Source of the DNA: a virus | Strand: one strand, 5' to 3' | DNA length: 37,056 nt | Virus record (IMG/VR): IMGVR_UViG_3300009168_000078 | Coordinates: 1-37,056 of that record | In this document: positions 8,312-15,713 of the stretch, in pieces | Layout of the letters: each line of letters begins with the position of its first letter | How positions within the stretch are numbered: the stretch's first letter is position 1 | Notes under the pieces: generated by a model | The model's input: only the letters and a program-made list of their open reading frames with translations | Databases searched by the model: none | Told to the model about the DNA's origin: nothing | Program-made: the position numbers and the translations under genes

Positions 8312-8394
8312 GTGAATAGAGGACATAGTTCAGTCCTGTTCGTGGTTAAGATGAGAAAAGGTCGATAAAAATACTACCTAATTTTAACTGTATT

Positions 8395-8595
8395 CTATTT
8401 TTTTATTTTGTCAATAGCCGTTTTTTTCCACAGCTTCTCTTTATCTTTTTCAATTTCTCTTAATATCCCATTGCCGTCAAAATGCAGGATTACGCTTGTC
8501 CCTTTAATTGCCAAGGCTCCACTGGATAATAAAGCCATTATCTTTTCTTGATAAGTTATACACAACTTAATAAATTTTTCATCGTTAAAATTCAT
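8395..8595 (-). CDS. Small hypothetical protein (66 aa)
   Basis: The ATG at 8595 (MNFNDEK) overlaps the stop of the upstream gene as ATGA, so this start is preferred over one 24 codons further upstream. A helix-strand-helix pattern with VILHFDGNGILREIEKDKE in the second half and a Lys-rich end. It lies between terminase and portal; function unknown. Confidence 0.6.
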   Translation of the reverse strand: MNFNDEKFIKLCITYQEKIMALLSSGALAIKGTSVILHFDGNGILREIEKDKEKLWKKTAIDKIKK

Positions 8596-8888
8596 TTTAG
8601 GGTCATTAGATAATCTAATTCGTACTGCATATACTTCAATTTCAATTCCTCGCAAGCGTCTTGGCATTTCTGTTCGGTTATTTCCTCTGTCTCTTTAGCG
8701 TTTAACCCTTGTCTTACTAAAATACCGCAATAATATTCTGCTTCAGCTTCATACCCCGCCCTAATATCCAAAATTTCTTTTTCCTGCCAGCTAGGCAAAG
8801 GCGCGAATTGATAATAAATATCCTCAATCTGTTTTTGTAAGGCTTCAACTTTTTCTTTAATTGTTTGCTGTGGTTTTTTCTTTTTCAT
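8592..8888 (-). CDS. Small coiled-coil protein (98 aa)
   Basis: A charged helical protein with a Lys-rich start (MKKKKPQQ), a coiled coil over about 10-30 and a second helix over 60-95. Its ATG directly follows the terminase stop (TAAATG), and its own stop overlaps the next start, so the three genes are translationally linked. Function unknown; packaging or portal accessory is an inference from position. Confidence 0.6.
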   Translation of the reverse strand: MKKKKPQQTIKEKVEALQKQIEDIYYQFAPLPSWQEKEILDIRAGYEAEAEYYCGILVRQGLNAKETEEITEQKCQDACEELKLKYMQYELDYLMTLK

Positions 8889-10379
8889 TTACCAAGTCCC
8901 CAAATCAGGAATAGTATTAGGGCGATAAGGTTCTCCACCCTCGTATTCTGATTGAGGTTGATAACTCGGTTGCTTAAACGCATTTTTCTTTTGGTATTCT
9001 TCAATAATTTGATTTTGATAGGCTTCCGCGTCCAAAACATCATCATTAACGCCCTTGGGGAAACGGGCTTGCTCTTCCTCTAAATCGGCACACATTCCCT
9101 CTATGTGATAAACACTACCCGAACTATAACGAGGGATTAAACCTCGTATCCTAATCACCTTTTGAGTTTGTTGATGTTTCAATTCCACCACTTCAAAAAA
9201 CTCATTTCGTTTTCGCATTTCTTGGTCTAGGAATGGTTTGATTGCGTCCTTATATGCCCCCTGCTCTATCCCGAACCGTTCTGGCTTAACTTCGCTGTTG
9301 AGCTTAAACATAAATCGGATAAGCTCCATTGAGTTGAGTTTTAGCTTATAAGACGCAACATTCCACTTATTCTCTTGGTCAATGTAGTTTATTACCACCC
9401 CGATAAAATCTGATTTATCCCTTAAGGCCGACGCTGGGTCTATGGTTACAAACCTTCTGGTGTCAAGTTTCAAAACTTCCTCAAGGCTTCGGTATTTAAT
9501 CCATTCTTGCTTAAACTCCCGCGCTCCCTCATCAACTGGATTTTGTTGATAAAGTGAGCTCCATTCATAAGGACCCAAAGCATTTTTTCTATTCTGTAAA
9601 ATATCCAAGGAGAATTTCTCGGGCCAAAGAGGTTCGCCTTTTCTGCGATACTCCTCGTCTTGTTCAGCTATGGCTGGTAGTTTAATTACTTTCCATTCCT
9701 TAGCGTCATCGCTGTTCAAAATTCTGCCAACAATATCATCATCGTGCCAACGGGTCATTATGATGATGATAGCTCCGTTCCCCTCCTCTCTAGTGAGAAA
9801 AGTAGAGCGATACCATTTCCATTTGCTTTCTCTCACAATCTGACTGTCGGCTTCCTCTCGGTTCTTAAACGGATCATCCACAATGCCAATCTTAAATCCT
9901 TTTCCTGTTATTGGCCCTCCCACGCCAACAGCTGTGTAACCTCCACCCGATTCAGTCAACCATTTAGCTTTCGCTTGGCTGTCCTCTCTTAGTCTGGTTT
10001 GAAATAAAGCTTGATAATTCCTTGAGTTCATCAAGTCTTTAGTCATTAGTCCAAAATCGCTAGCTAAGTCTTGAGCATAAGAAACAACGATTATGGGATA
10101 CTCCGGACTCTTACCTAAAACAAAAGCTGGAAACTTGATTGTAGATAACTCTGATTTTCCGTGTCGCGGTGGCACCTCTAAAATAATCCGCGCCCTCTCG
10201 CCTTTCTTAATCTGCTCGTAAGCCAATTGTAATTCATTAGCAATTACTTCGTGATGCCAATTTACTTGATAACGGTTATCAGTAACAACCGCAAAATCAA
10301 TTAGCCTTTCTCTCCCCAGTTTTTGGGCTATCAGGTGTTTTTTTTCGCTCTCTGATAAGTTGTTCAAATTGATTGTCAT
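8889..10379 (-). CDS. terL: Terminase large subunit
   Basis: A 496-residue packaging motor that translocates and cuts phage DNA at the portal. The ATPase has Walker A PPRHGKSE at 70-77, Walker B IGIVDDP at 164-170 and a TRWHDDD coupling segment at 209-215. The RNase H-fold nuclease follows, with acidic residues at D314 (VTIDPA), E372 (GIEQ) and D447/D448 (NDDVLDAEAY). All expected catalytic residues are present and the length is normal. It overlaps the TerS gene by 83 bases and its stop touches the next start. Confidence 0.95.
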   Translation of the reverse strand: MTINLNNLSESEKKHLIAQKLGRERLIDFAVVTDNRYQVNWHHEVIANELQLAYEQIKKGERARIILEVPPRHGKSELSTIKFPAFVLGKSPEYPIIVVSYAQDLASDFGLMTKDLMNSRNYQALFQTRLREDSQAKAKWLTESGGGYTAVGVGGPITGKGFKIGIVDDPFKNREEADSQIVRESKWKWYRSTFLTREEGNGAIIIIMTRWHDDDIVGRILNSDDAKEWKVIKLPAIAEQDEEYRRKGEPLWPEKFSLDILQNRKNALGPYEWSSLYQQNPVDEGAREFKQEWIKYRSLEEVLKLDTRRFVTIDPASALRDKSDFIGVVINYIDQENKWNVASYKLKLNSMELIRFMFKLNSEVKPERFGIEQGAYKDAIKPFLDQEMRKRNEFFEVVELKHQQTQKVIRIRGLIPRYSSGSVYHIEGMCADLEEEQARFPKGVNDDVLDAEAYQNQIIEEYQKKNAFKQPSYQPQSEYEGGEPYRPNTIPDLGTW

Positions 10380-10698
10380 TTAATTCAAAACCAAAATTAT
10401 CCGTTAGCCCCCCGCTTAAAAGTTGTATCAGTTTGCTTGTGGTATCAAGCGCCGAATTGAGATGTTGGTATTGAGCAGACTTTCTTTTTAGTTTCATCTC
10501 CCTAAAAATTTCCTTTCTCTCCTCCTCTAATTGTTCAATAATAGGTTTTGCTTCCTCTGCAAAGCCATCGCTTTCTGTTAAATTTTTCGGATTTTTAGCA
10601 GTCTGTTTTGAATATCCAACATCTCTCATTGACTTTGATATGTTTCCACGGTTTTCAATGATTTTAACAACAACATTTTTTTGTTTCAAAGTTGACAT
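10297..10698 (-). CDS. terS: Terminase small subunit
   Basis: The likely start is ATG 10698 (MSTLKQKNVVV), giving 133 residues; an ATG at 10788 would add 30 less protein-like residues. Residues 9-45 contain a helix-turn-helix with SKSMRDVGYSKQTAKNPKNL, a pattern typical of TerS/homeodomain-like DNA-binding subunits that recognise the packaging site. A Glu/Lys-rich oligomerisation helix follows, and the C-terminal tail after about 105 would contact TerL. It directly precedes and overlaps terL. Confidence 0.8.
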   Translation of the reverse strand: MSTLKQKNVVVKIIENRGNISKSMRDVGYSKQTAKNPKNLTESDGFAEEAKPIIEQLEEERKEIFREMKLKRKSAQYQHLNSALDTTSKLIQLLSGGLTDNFGFELNDNQFEQLIRERKKTPDSPKTGERKAN

Positions 10699-10897
10699 AA
10701 TTAAATAACCAATTCGCAGATTTTGTAAATCCGCCATTTCTGCTTTCGCATAAAAATAGAGTTCAATGGGATAATGGTTTTCCCCCATCTTAACCAGCGC
10801 GCCAAAATTAAATTGATAGGATACCTCCCTTAGAGAATATCTATTTGGGCTACTTTTTTTGTTCTGCGTTTAACGAACATTTAGTCCGTCTTTATTC

Positions 10898-11212
10898 TTA
10901 AATAACCAACTTTTTATCTTTAATCTCTTGGATCATTGTCCGATAAATAGCAATATCCCTATCCATCGTCTCCATCCCCAATTTAGCATTGCCAGCTTGA
11001 GCCATCATTTTAGATCCCTCTTCTTTACCAGTAGACTTATCCACCTGAGCGCAAGACATTCGGTATAAAAACTCAAAATTAAGTCGGTCAATTATTCTAT
11101 GATTAAGTTCAAGATAGAGAAATAAAACCATTTCGTCAAGGCTCAACTCCTTGCCCTGTTCAGTAACTATCTGTTGAATTATTTCTTTTGATGTTTTTTT
11201 TGGTTGTTCCAT
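10898..11212 (-). CDS. Hypothetical helical protein (104 aa)
   Basis: Mostly alpha-helical, with a helical pair around 25-50 (EMVLFLYLELNHRIIDRL) and a Met-rich segment at 70-85. No recognised family. It is the first gene upstream of the terminase pair, separated from TerS by about 200 bases. Leader TTTTAATCT, no SD. Confidence 0.55.
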   Translation of the reverse strand: MEQPKKTSKEIIQQIVTEQGKELSLDEMVLFLYLELNHRIIDRLNFEFLYRMSCAQVDKSTGKEEGSKMMAQAGNAKLGMETMDRDIAIYRTMIQEIKDKKLVI

Positions 11213-11237
11213 AGATTAAAATTAAAATTTAATGATT

Positions 11238-11423
11238 TCACGCTAACTTATAATTCTTAGCCACTAGCTTTTGGAAACTAATTAAATCCATTCCCTCTCC
11301 CTGTTTAGTAATCCTTACCGCTTTCTCGCAGTAATTGTGGCAATCAAGGCAACGGCCATACTTATCTACCTTCTGAGCTTCCTCAAAGCATTTAACGCAA
11401 GTTTTTAATTGTTCGTTTTCCAT
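11238..11423 (-). CDS. Small zinc-ribbon-like protein (61 aa)
   Basis: Two Cys pairs, CVKC at 9-12 and CLDC at 25-28 with a further C32, form a plausible zinc-ribbon or treble-clef site. The C-terminal half is a short helix (LISFQKLVAKNYK). Such mini zinc proteins are common early phage genes with DNA- or RNA-polymerase-binding roles, but nothing specific can be assigned. Confidence 0.55.
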   Translation of the reverse strand: MENEQLKTCVKCFEEAQKVDKYGRCLDCHNYCEKAVRITKQGEGMDLISFQKLVAKNYKLA

Positions 11424-11486
11424 AAATTAAAAATATACTTAATTAACGCTAGACCGATTAAGATTTCAAGGATTGGGGACATAGGT

Positions 11487-11675
11487 TTATTTTATATCAA
11501 TGCCTAGTTTTTCCTTGGCATTGGTTATTACCCTACGCTTAAACTCATAACCATTGTTGATTTCACCAAGAGTCATTTCATCATCTTCAGGTAACACCGC
11601 CTCTATCGCCTCTTTTTGAATACTTTTTAATAACTCATCTGATATTTTATTTTTTTCTGTTATTATTTTTGTCAT
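11487..11675 (-). CDS. Small acidic hypothetical protein (62 aa)
   Basis: The ATG at 11675 (MTKIITEK) is preferred. The 5' end overlaps the 3' end of the HNH endonuclease gene by 29 bases. Sequence is Glu/Asp-rich in the middle (LPEDDEMTLGEI) with a helical C-terminus. Function unknown. Confidence 0.45.
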   Translation of the reverse strand: MTKIITEKNKISDELLKSIQKEAIEAVLPEDDEMTLGEINNGYEFKRRVITNAKEKLGIDIK

Positions 11676-12135
11676 ATTTTTTGTGGCACAAAGCACATAA
11701 TCTTAACCAATCGTTTATGTCCCTTAAATAATTTCCGCTTTTATTAGCCCAGTGTATTTTATGATTAACTAATTTACTTTTTCCGCAATGTTCGCAAGTA
11801 TCTGGCTTTCCTAAATGCTTATTAACCCAAGTATGTAATCCACCATATCCTACATCATCACCTCTCCAGCTATAATTTTTATCCTCTTTCTTTGCTTCGC
11901 TTATTCTTTGGCAAGTTATTTTTGATAACTTACTTCCTTTCTTAAAGGCAGATTTAGGAACTATGCCTTTTTTGGCTTCACTCATTTTATCTCTTGTTAT
12001 TAGAGAATTGATATAACCTAACCTTTCTTTCATTTTTAATCTGCTTAAACTAATTTGCGGACATTTTTTACCTTTGTTCCAGGGGACTCTTCCATTATTT
12101 AATTTATGTCCTTTTTGAAATAGATATTTTGCCAT
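11647..12135 (-). CDS. HNH homing endonuclease with NUMOD3 repeats
   Basis: A 162-residue free-standing homing endonuclease. Residues 15-75 carry NUMOD3-like DNA-contact units (WNKGKK, then KMSEAKKG, then FKKGSK). The C-terminal HNH zinc-finger nuclease has CEHCGK at about 113-118, NHKIHW at 124-129 and CALCHKK at 147-153. Such genes spread by cutting alleles lacking them. The surroundings fit a mobile insertion: it overlaps a small gene downstream and is preceded by two interleaved inverted repeats. Lys/Asn-rich composition differs from its neighbours. Confidence 0.85.
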   Translation of the reverse strand: MAKYLFQKGHKLNNGRVPWNKGKKCPQISLSRLKMKERLGYINSLITRDKMSEAKKGIVPKSAFKKGSKLSKITCQRISEAKKEDKNYSWRGDDVGYGGLHTWVNKHLGKPDTCEHCGKSKLVNHKIHWANKSGNYLRDINDWLRLCALCHKKYDKNNNRKK

Positions 12136-12144
12136 ATAATTAAA

Positions 12145-12196
12145 GCCCCCCTAAAGCGGTCAGCTGTCGGGGGGCATAAATTAAAAGCTGACCGCT
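12145..12196 (-). promoter_or_regulatory. Two interleaved inverted repeats upstream of the HNH gene
   Basis: Repeat one: AGCGGTCAGCT (12155-12165) with AGCTGACCGCT (12186-12196), 11 bp. Repeat two: GCCCCCC (12145-12151) with GGGGGGC (12169-12175), 7 bp. The arms alternate, so both stems cannot form as simple hairpins; they give either a strained pseudoknot or two alternative hairpins. The structure ends 9 bases before the HNH ATG. Its role is unknown; a start-codon switch, a terminator pair or a homing-site remnant are all possible. Confidence 0.6.
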
Positions 12197-12354
12197 ATTT
12201 ACTTAATTATATGTTATTTTTAAGGTCTGTCAACCACTCCACTCCTCGCTTGTTGTTTTTGGTTTGGTTTCATATGGCACTCGCATTCTATTTTATTACA
12301 TTTTGAACAACAATTACTTATCATATTTTTTATCTATTTTATAAATTTATACCC

Positions 12355-12457
12355 TTAACTCGGTGGGCAATATAGGAATAATCGGACTAAATAAATGGAA
12401 ATGCATTTACCACTACATATTGCTTGTTGTGGAGTTCGATTCCTACCACCGAGTTAA
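12355..12457 (+). other. Three-way-junction, tRNA-like element
   Basis: A 12-bp perfect outer stem joins 12355-12366 with 12446-12457. Inside it, GCAATAT (12367-12373) pairs with ATATTGC (12417-12423). A small GGA-GTTCGAT-TCC stem-loop (12431-12443) looks like a T-arm. The whole resembles the acceptor plus T-arm half of a tRNA or tmRNA, but no cloverleaf with a normal D-arm fits, so a working tRNA is doubtful. The flank 12197-12354 holds no gene I can support. Confidence 0.35.
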
Positions 12458-12536
12458 AAGTACAATTAGTCTAATATCCATATTCCAAAGAAATACGAAT
12501 ACCAAACCCAGCCGATTAACTTTTTTGTTCCATTTT

Positions 12537-12719
12537 TCATATAGTTATTATTATTTTTACTGGTAATACTATCAGGTATTTTGCATAACCATAAGCAAAA
12601 TTGTTTTTTGCTTTTTCGGCTTCTTGTGGAGTCTCAAAAATTGTTATTTTTTCTTTAAATAAATCTTGTGGAAAACCTGTTTTGAAAAGAATATACCCTT
12701 TGATTATTTTTTCTTCCAT
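12537..12719 (-). CDS. Small hypothetical protein (60 aa)
   Basis: The start is taken at ATG 12719 (MEEKIIKG), only 10 bases after the 3' end of the tRNA-like element at 12729-12798; longer readings would translate that element. The sequence alternates beta strand and helix (GYILFKTG, FETPQEAEKAKNNF, AKYLIVLPVKIIITI). Unknown family. Confidence 0.45.
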   Translation of the reverse strand: MEEKIIKGYILFKTGFPQDLFKEKITIFETPQEAEKAKNNFAYGYAKYLIVLPVKIIITI

Positions 12720-12728
12720 AATTTTATT

Positions 12729-12798
12729 GCCCGCAGGCAGGATTCGCACCTGACACTCTGGGCGTGCACGCCTTGTCCTACTCTTAGACGACTGCGGG
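12729..12798 (-). tRNA. tRNA-like element with an aberrant anticodon arm
   Basis: The acceptor stem is a perfect 7 bp (CCCGCAG with CTGCGGG). The D-arm is TCGTCT-AAGAGTA-GGACA, close to Glu/Gln tRNAs. The T-arm is CAGG-TGCGAAT-CCTG, with G for the usual T at position 55. The anticodon arm is the palindrome GGCGTGCACGCC, which leaves only a 4-6 base loop instead of 7, so no anticodon can be read with confidence. CCA is not encoded. It may be a decayed tRNA, a tRNA mimic, or a true tRNA with an indel. Confidence 0.4.
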
Positions 12799-12807
12799 TT
12801 AATTCTC

Positions 12808-12964
12808 AAGGGAGGGGGGAAATAATGGGCAAGTGTTTGAGCTTGCAGATGCTGTTAAAACTCAGTCGCTAAACTGTTCAGCACTTGGATAATTAACAAT
12901 AATTGTTCCTATTATTGAAACGGCTCACTGTCCGCCACCATCATTTCCCTATCCCCCTCCCTTG
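12808..12964. repeat. 12-bp inverted repeat bounding a structured gap
   Basis: CAAGGGAGGGGG at 12808-12819 is the exact inverse of 12953-12964, 133 bases away. The interior holds a CAATAAT/ATTATTG hairpin (12898-12918) and other short pairings, but no gene I can support. The right arm overlaps the 3' end of the 12949-13257 frame. Confidence 0.5.
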
Positions 12965-13257
12965 GGGATGACCCTAACCTCACTCGGTAATTCATTTCTT
13001 ATTCTATCGTCAATTCTCCAATTCGCTACTTTGCGATAAGTCAAAGATTTTTCTTCTTGGATATTTGACATTCTTTCTATAATCTCGGTTTGACTAGGAT
13101 TATGACGAATAAACTTCTTGAAATTAGGTACTTTATCCATATATTTAATTCTCCAGCCTTTCTGCCCTAACCTATGGACTGGAGGGGCTTGTGTAGTGAT
13201 AGCAATCACACTTGCATCTAGGGCCAAGCATATTTGATTATTTAATTTCCCCCCCAT
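12949..13257 (-). CDS. Hypothetical protein of uncertain reality (102 aa)
   Basis: From ATG 13257 the first 35 residues look unlike a normal protein. Residues 40-95 (FKKFIRHNPSQTEIIERM, YRKVANWRIDD) look plausible and helical. No SD and no recognised family. It lies between two intergenic inverted repeats. The real gene may be shorter. Confidence 0.35.
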   Translation of the reverse strand: MGGKLNNQICLALDASVIAITTQAPPVHRLGQKGWRIKYMDKVPNFKKFIRHNPSQTEIIERMSNIQEEKSLTYRKVANWRIDDRIRNELPSEVRVIPKGGG

Positions 13258-13366
13258 TACCAATTATCCCATTCGCCATTATATAACTCATATAAGCCGA
13301 TGATAGGCTAATAACAGAGATATAGACGGGTGATAACGAGCTTAGGGGGGGATTCCATTTTCCGTA

Positions 13367-13445
13367 GGCTTCTTTTGGGAAATATATCGGACACTTTGGA
13401 CAATTCCGATTGTCTTTTGTGTTCGGTTCTTTCCCAAAAGAAGCC
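13367..13445. repeat. 16-bp perfect inverted repeat with nested hairpin
   Basis: GGCTTCTTTTGGGAAA (13367-13382) is the exact inverse of 13430-13445. The 47-base interior contains GACAAT-TCCG-ATTGTC (13399-13414), a 6-bp stem with a tetraloop. There is no U-tract on either side, so a standard terminator is unlikely. It lies 15 bases past the NinB-like stop. It could be an mRNA 3'-end protector, an operator or a miniature mobile element; no flanking target duplication is seen. Confidence 0.6.
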
Positions 13446-13460
13446 GTTTTGTCCTATTGC

Positions 13461-13865
13461 CTAAATAAAATTTTTACTAAACTCCTGCGCAAAATAATCC
13501 TCGGGGCTTTGCAATTCTATCCCGAAATCAGCCACAAAAACCCTTATCTTTTCAATATAATCCCCAAACTCTATCGTTCCTAATTCTGTCGTTGAACGGA
13601 CAACAGGGAATTTACCAGAGTGGTCAACCAGAAATTTAGCCTTAAAGGTATTGTGCAATATCTCTGGGTCATTCCCCGTGTCCTCTGCTATAACATTCAT
13701 ACAGGCCCAGTAATAAGCGTTTTGGCTTTCTGTTCTTTTCTTTGATTTTCTCTTAATTGAAAACTGTACTTCTTTACCCTCCCATTTCTTGATATAGCTG
13801 TGAAACTCATCAATCTTGTTTATCCTTAAATTTCCATTTTCAATTTTACCGGAAAAGAAAATCAT
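13461..13865 (-). CDS. NinB-like recombination protein
   Basis: A 134-residue protein resembling the lambda NinB (Orf) family, single-strand-DNA-binding mediators that assist recombinases. Matching features are KRTESQNAYYWACMNVIAED at about 43-62 (family signature S/T-x-x-Q-N-xxYW), then STTELGTIEFGDYIEKI near 91-107 and GIELQSPEDYF near the end. Length matches NinB (about 140). It follows an OB-like protein and a RecB-type nuclease, together forming a recombination module. Confidence 0.7.
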   Translation of the reverse strand: MIFFSGKIENGNLRINKIDEFHSYIKKWEGKEVQFSIKRKSKKRTESQNAYYWACMNVIAEDTGNDPEILHNTFKAKFLVDHSGKFPVVRSTTELGTIEFGDYIEKIRVFVADFGIELQSPEDYFAQEFSKNFI

Positions 13866-13869
13866 AAAT

Positions 13870-14238
13870 CTATAATATCCCCTTTTCCTTATTCTCTAAA
13901 GAGGTAGTCTCAAGTTCGGCATTTATGCTTTCGGTTTTCACCTCATCGTCAACAAAAACCTTAAACTCTTTGAATTGTCTGCCAGTCTTTGGGTTTTTAA
14001 CTTTTCCAATATACTCAATTTTTACCTGTGAATTTAATGGAACATTAGTCATTCTGAAATCAATCACCGTGGACCCCCACACGGCTACCACTTCACTATT
14101 TGCTTGTCTAATTTCGTATAAACAAGAATTGTTGGGGCCGACATTGATACGCTTGTTTATATAAACTCCTTCAAGGACATTGTTTTGGTCAAAGTCCCAA
14201 GCGTTTGAAACGCTACCTTCTACTTCTCGATATGCCAT
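13870..14238 (-). CDS. Putative OB-like ssDNA-binding protein
   Basis: A 122-residue protein with alternating strands: VLEGVYINKRINVG, LYEIRQ, VVAVWGSTVIDFRM, VKIEYIGKVKNP and FKEFKVFVD. The pattern fits a small beta-barrel. An acidic tail follows residue 100 (Glu-rich), as SSB proteins often have. Its place between a RecB-type nuclease and NinB, with a 4-base gap to the latter, supports a role in DNA recombination or repair. Assignment is by fold pattern and context only. Confidence 0.5.
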   Translation of the reverse strand: MAYREVEGSVSNAWDFDQNNVLEGVYINKRINVGPNNSCLYEIRQANSEVVAVWGSTVIDFRMTNVPLNSQVKIEYIGKVKNPKTGRQFKEFKVFVDDEVKTESINAELETTSLENKEKGIL

Positions 14239-14297
14239 TTTTTTATCTTTCTTTGTCTCAATAGCTAACTATCAGTTGGCTGTTAATATAAAGAAAG

Positions 14298-14957
14298 TTA
14301 TTTTAAGCAATTATTTTTATGATAGGCGCAATATGTGACCCTCCAATCAGTAACCAAGGGCAATAACAAGGGATTTTTTGCTTCCCACGCTTTGTTTAAT
14401 AGACCAAATTCATCTCTAACCCTTTGCTCTATATTTTTGTCTGAAACCTTAAAAATAAACTCCTGCGTGTCCATATAATCCTTGGATAAATAAATCAACC
14501 TACCTTGCTTAATGCCCAGCCCATAAAGATAACTCCACAATTGCATTTGATGATTTTCTTTTGGCCCTTGTTTCTTAATAAAGGCAAAGCTATCTTTATT
14601 AGCCGACTTTAACTCTACTACCTCGCTGTCGCCATTAGTTAAAACAATATCAGCGTATCCTGTTGCTCCAAACTCCGGTATCTCAACCCTTTTTTCCGTT
14701 TCAATTTTAATGTCCTTACCCTCTAAACTCTTAGTCAGTATTTTTTGGATATAATCGTGTATCAAAGAGCCAATTTTCATCTGGGCCAAGTCCTTTGCTG
14801 TCATTTCATTGTCTCGTAATACTTTCAATCTTTGAAAATAGACACCCCTCAAACAAGAGCCAAGCGCAGAAATATGCCAGCTTGTTATCTCCCTTTCCTC
14901 TCTTTTACCGTCCTGTACTATCGCATTGTTAATCAAACTTGTTATTTTAATGTCCAT
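14298..14957 (-). CDS. RecB/Cas4-type PD-(D/E)XK exonuclease
   Basis: A 219-residue nuclease. Motifs in order: H67 (IGSLIHDYIQ), D103 (TGYADIV), E115-x-K117 (VVELKSA) and a Q-xxx-Y motif at about 139-144 (QLWSYLYGL), the complete RecB-family active site. C35 plus C210 and C217 recall the iron-sulfur Cys set of Cas4/AddB, though one Cys of the usual four is missing. It probably resects DNA ends for phage recombination with the OB-like and NinB-like partners. A strong hairpin ends 8 bases before the ATG. Confidence 0.85.
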   Translation of the reverse strand: MDIKITSLINNAIVQDGKREEREITSWHISALGSCLRGVYFQRLKVLRDNEMTAKDLAQMKIGSLIHDYIQKILTKSLEGKDIKIETEKRVEIPEFGATGYADIVLTNGDSEVVELKSANKDSFAFIKKQGPKENHQMQLWSYLYGLGIKQGRLIYLSKDYMDTQEFIFKVSDKNIEQRVRDEFGLLNKAWEAKNPLLLPLVTDWRVTYCAYHKNNCLK

Positions 14958-14964
14958 TGTTTAT

Positions 14965-15000
14965 CAGGGGGCAAACAATTATTTAATCATTTGCCCCCTG
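14965..15000 (-). terminator. Hairpin directly upstream of the RecB-type nuclease
   Basis: CAGGGGGCAAA (14965-14975) pairs with TTTGCCCCCTG (14990-15000): 11 bp perfect, 14-base AT-rich loop. It starts 10 bases after the upstream stop and ends 8 bases before the next ATG. No U-tract follows (ATAAACA), so it is more like an mRNA-stability or initiation-control element than a plain terminator. Confidence 0.6.
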
Positions 15001-15009
15001 TTTAATTAG

Positions 15010-15345
15010 CTAGTCATTATGTTCTAACTCCTCAGCTGACGGAGGTTGTAAATTAGCTTGTTCTAGTCTATCTAGGCTTTCCTCATAGGCTTTTAACAAA
15101 TTCTTTAAGGCCTCAATCTGCAAGCTTACACTGAAACAAGTGCTTTTAATTTCTTGCCAGTAATTATCTAGGTCTATTTTCAAGCCGATTAAGTTTTCAG
15201 CTTGATTTTCTTTGAAAGTATCATTTTGTTTTAAGCTCATTTTTTTTAATTGATAGAGGGACTGCTGGACTTCGTTGCCAAAAACCAGACAATCTCCCCT
15301 ATCAATGCAACTAAGTTTTTTTGGCCTTTTAGATTTGATTGGCAT
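15010..15345 (-). CDS. Hypothetical coiled-coil protein (111 aa)
   Basis: Basic N-terminus (PIKSKRPKK), Cys pair C13/C19, then a long predicted helix (LKIDLDNYWQEIKSTCF, then LQIEALKNLLKAYEESLDRL) and an acidic end. The ATG lies inside the 3' end of the upstream 55-codon gene. Family unknown. Confidence 0.55.
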   Translation of the reverse strand: MPIKSKRPKKLSCIDRGDCLVFGNEVQQSLYQLKKMSLKQNDTFKENQAENLIGLKIDLDNYWQEIKSTCFSVSLQIEALKNLLKAYEESLDRLEQANLQPPSAEELEHND

Positions 15346-15496
15346 AGTACCAATCCCATTTGTCTTGCTCGGCTTTTTCAGCGAACATTACATCGCTGAC
15401 CAAATCCGCTAAAAACTCATCACCATCTTCGGGGTCGTAACCATTTATTTGCTCTGGCTCAAACCCGACTAATTCACGAAACAATTCTCTAGTCAT
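15329..15496 (-). CDS. Small acidic protein (55 aa)
   Basis: A frame of 55 codons (MTRELFRELVGFEP start, TAA stop) filling the gap between two other genes and overlapping the next start by 17 bases. It is acidic with many aromatic residues near the end (KWDWYY). Normal composition and tight packing support it; function unknown. Confidence 0.5.
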   Translation of the reverse strand: MTRELFRELVGFEPEQINGYDPEDGDEFLADLVSDVMFAEKAEQDKWDWYYANQI

Positions 15497-15506
15497 AAAT
15501 TATTTT

Positions 15507-15710
15507 TTACTTTACTATATCTTCAACCTTTACTAATTTGCTTAATAACTCAATCAATTTGTCTAAATCAATCTGTTTCATTTCAACTTGATAGAAACCT
15601 TCTATTTTATATTCAGAACAATTTGGGTGCATAGTTACATTACAATAGTGCGGTTGACTAACCTTAACTTCCTTAATCAAGTATTTTTCTAACAATTCCT
15701 TTATGTCCAT
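15507..15710 (-). CDS. Small hypothetical protein (67 aa)
   Basis: Two helices flank a central strand region (KYLIKEVKVSQ, then IEGFYQVEMKQIDLDKLIELLSKL). C23 and C31 could pair. No family recognised. Leader TAATTT, no SD. Confidence 0.5.
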   Translation of the reverse strand: MDIKELLEKYLIKEVKVSQPHYCNVTMHPNCSEYKIEGFYQVEMKQIDLDKLIELLSKLVKVEDIVK

Positions 15711-15713
15711 AAA

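Noticed and set aside
10814-10861. 16-codon frame (MFVKRRTKK start) upstream of TerS
   Set aside because: Too short and without supporting context.
12363-12566. Plus-strand 67-codon frame
   Set aside because: Lies over the tRNA-like element; no SD and no family-like pattern.
14239-14297. Weak hairpin between the OB-like and RecB-type genes
   Set aside because: Short imperfect stems (TTTCTTT/AAAGAAA, GCTAACT/AGTTGGC) not clearly above background for AT-rich DNA.
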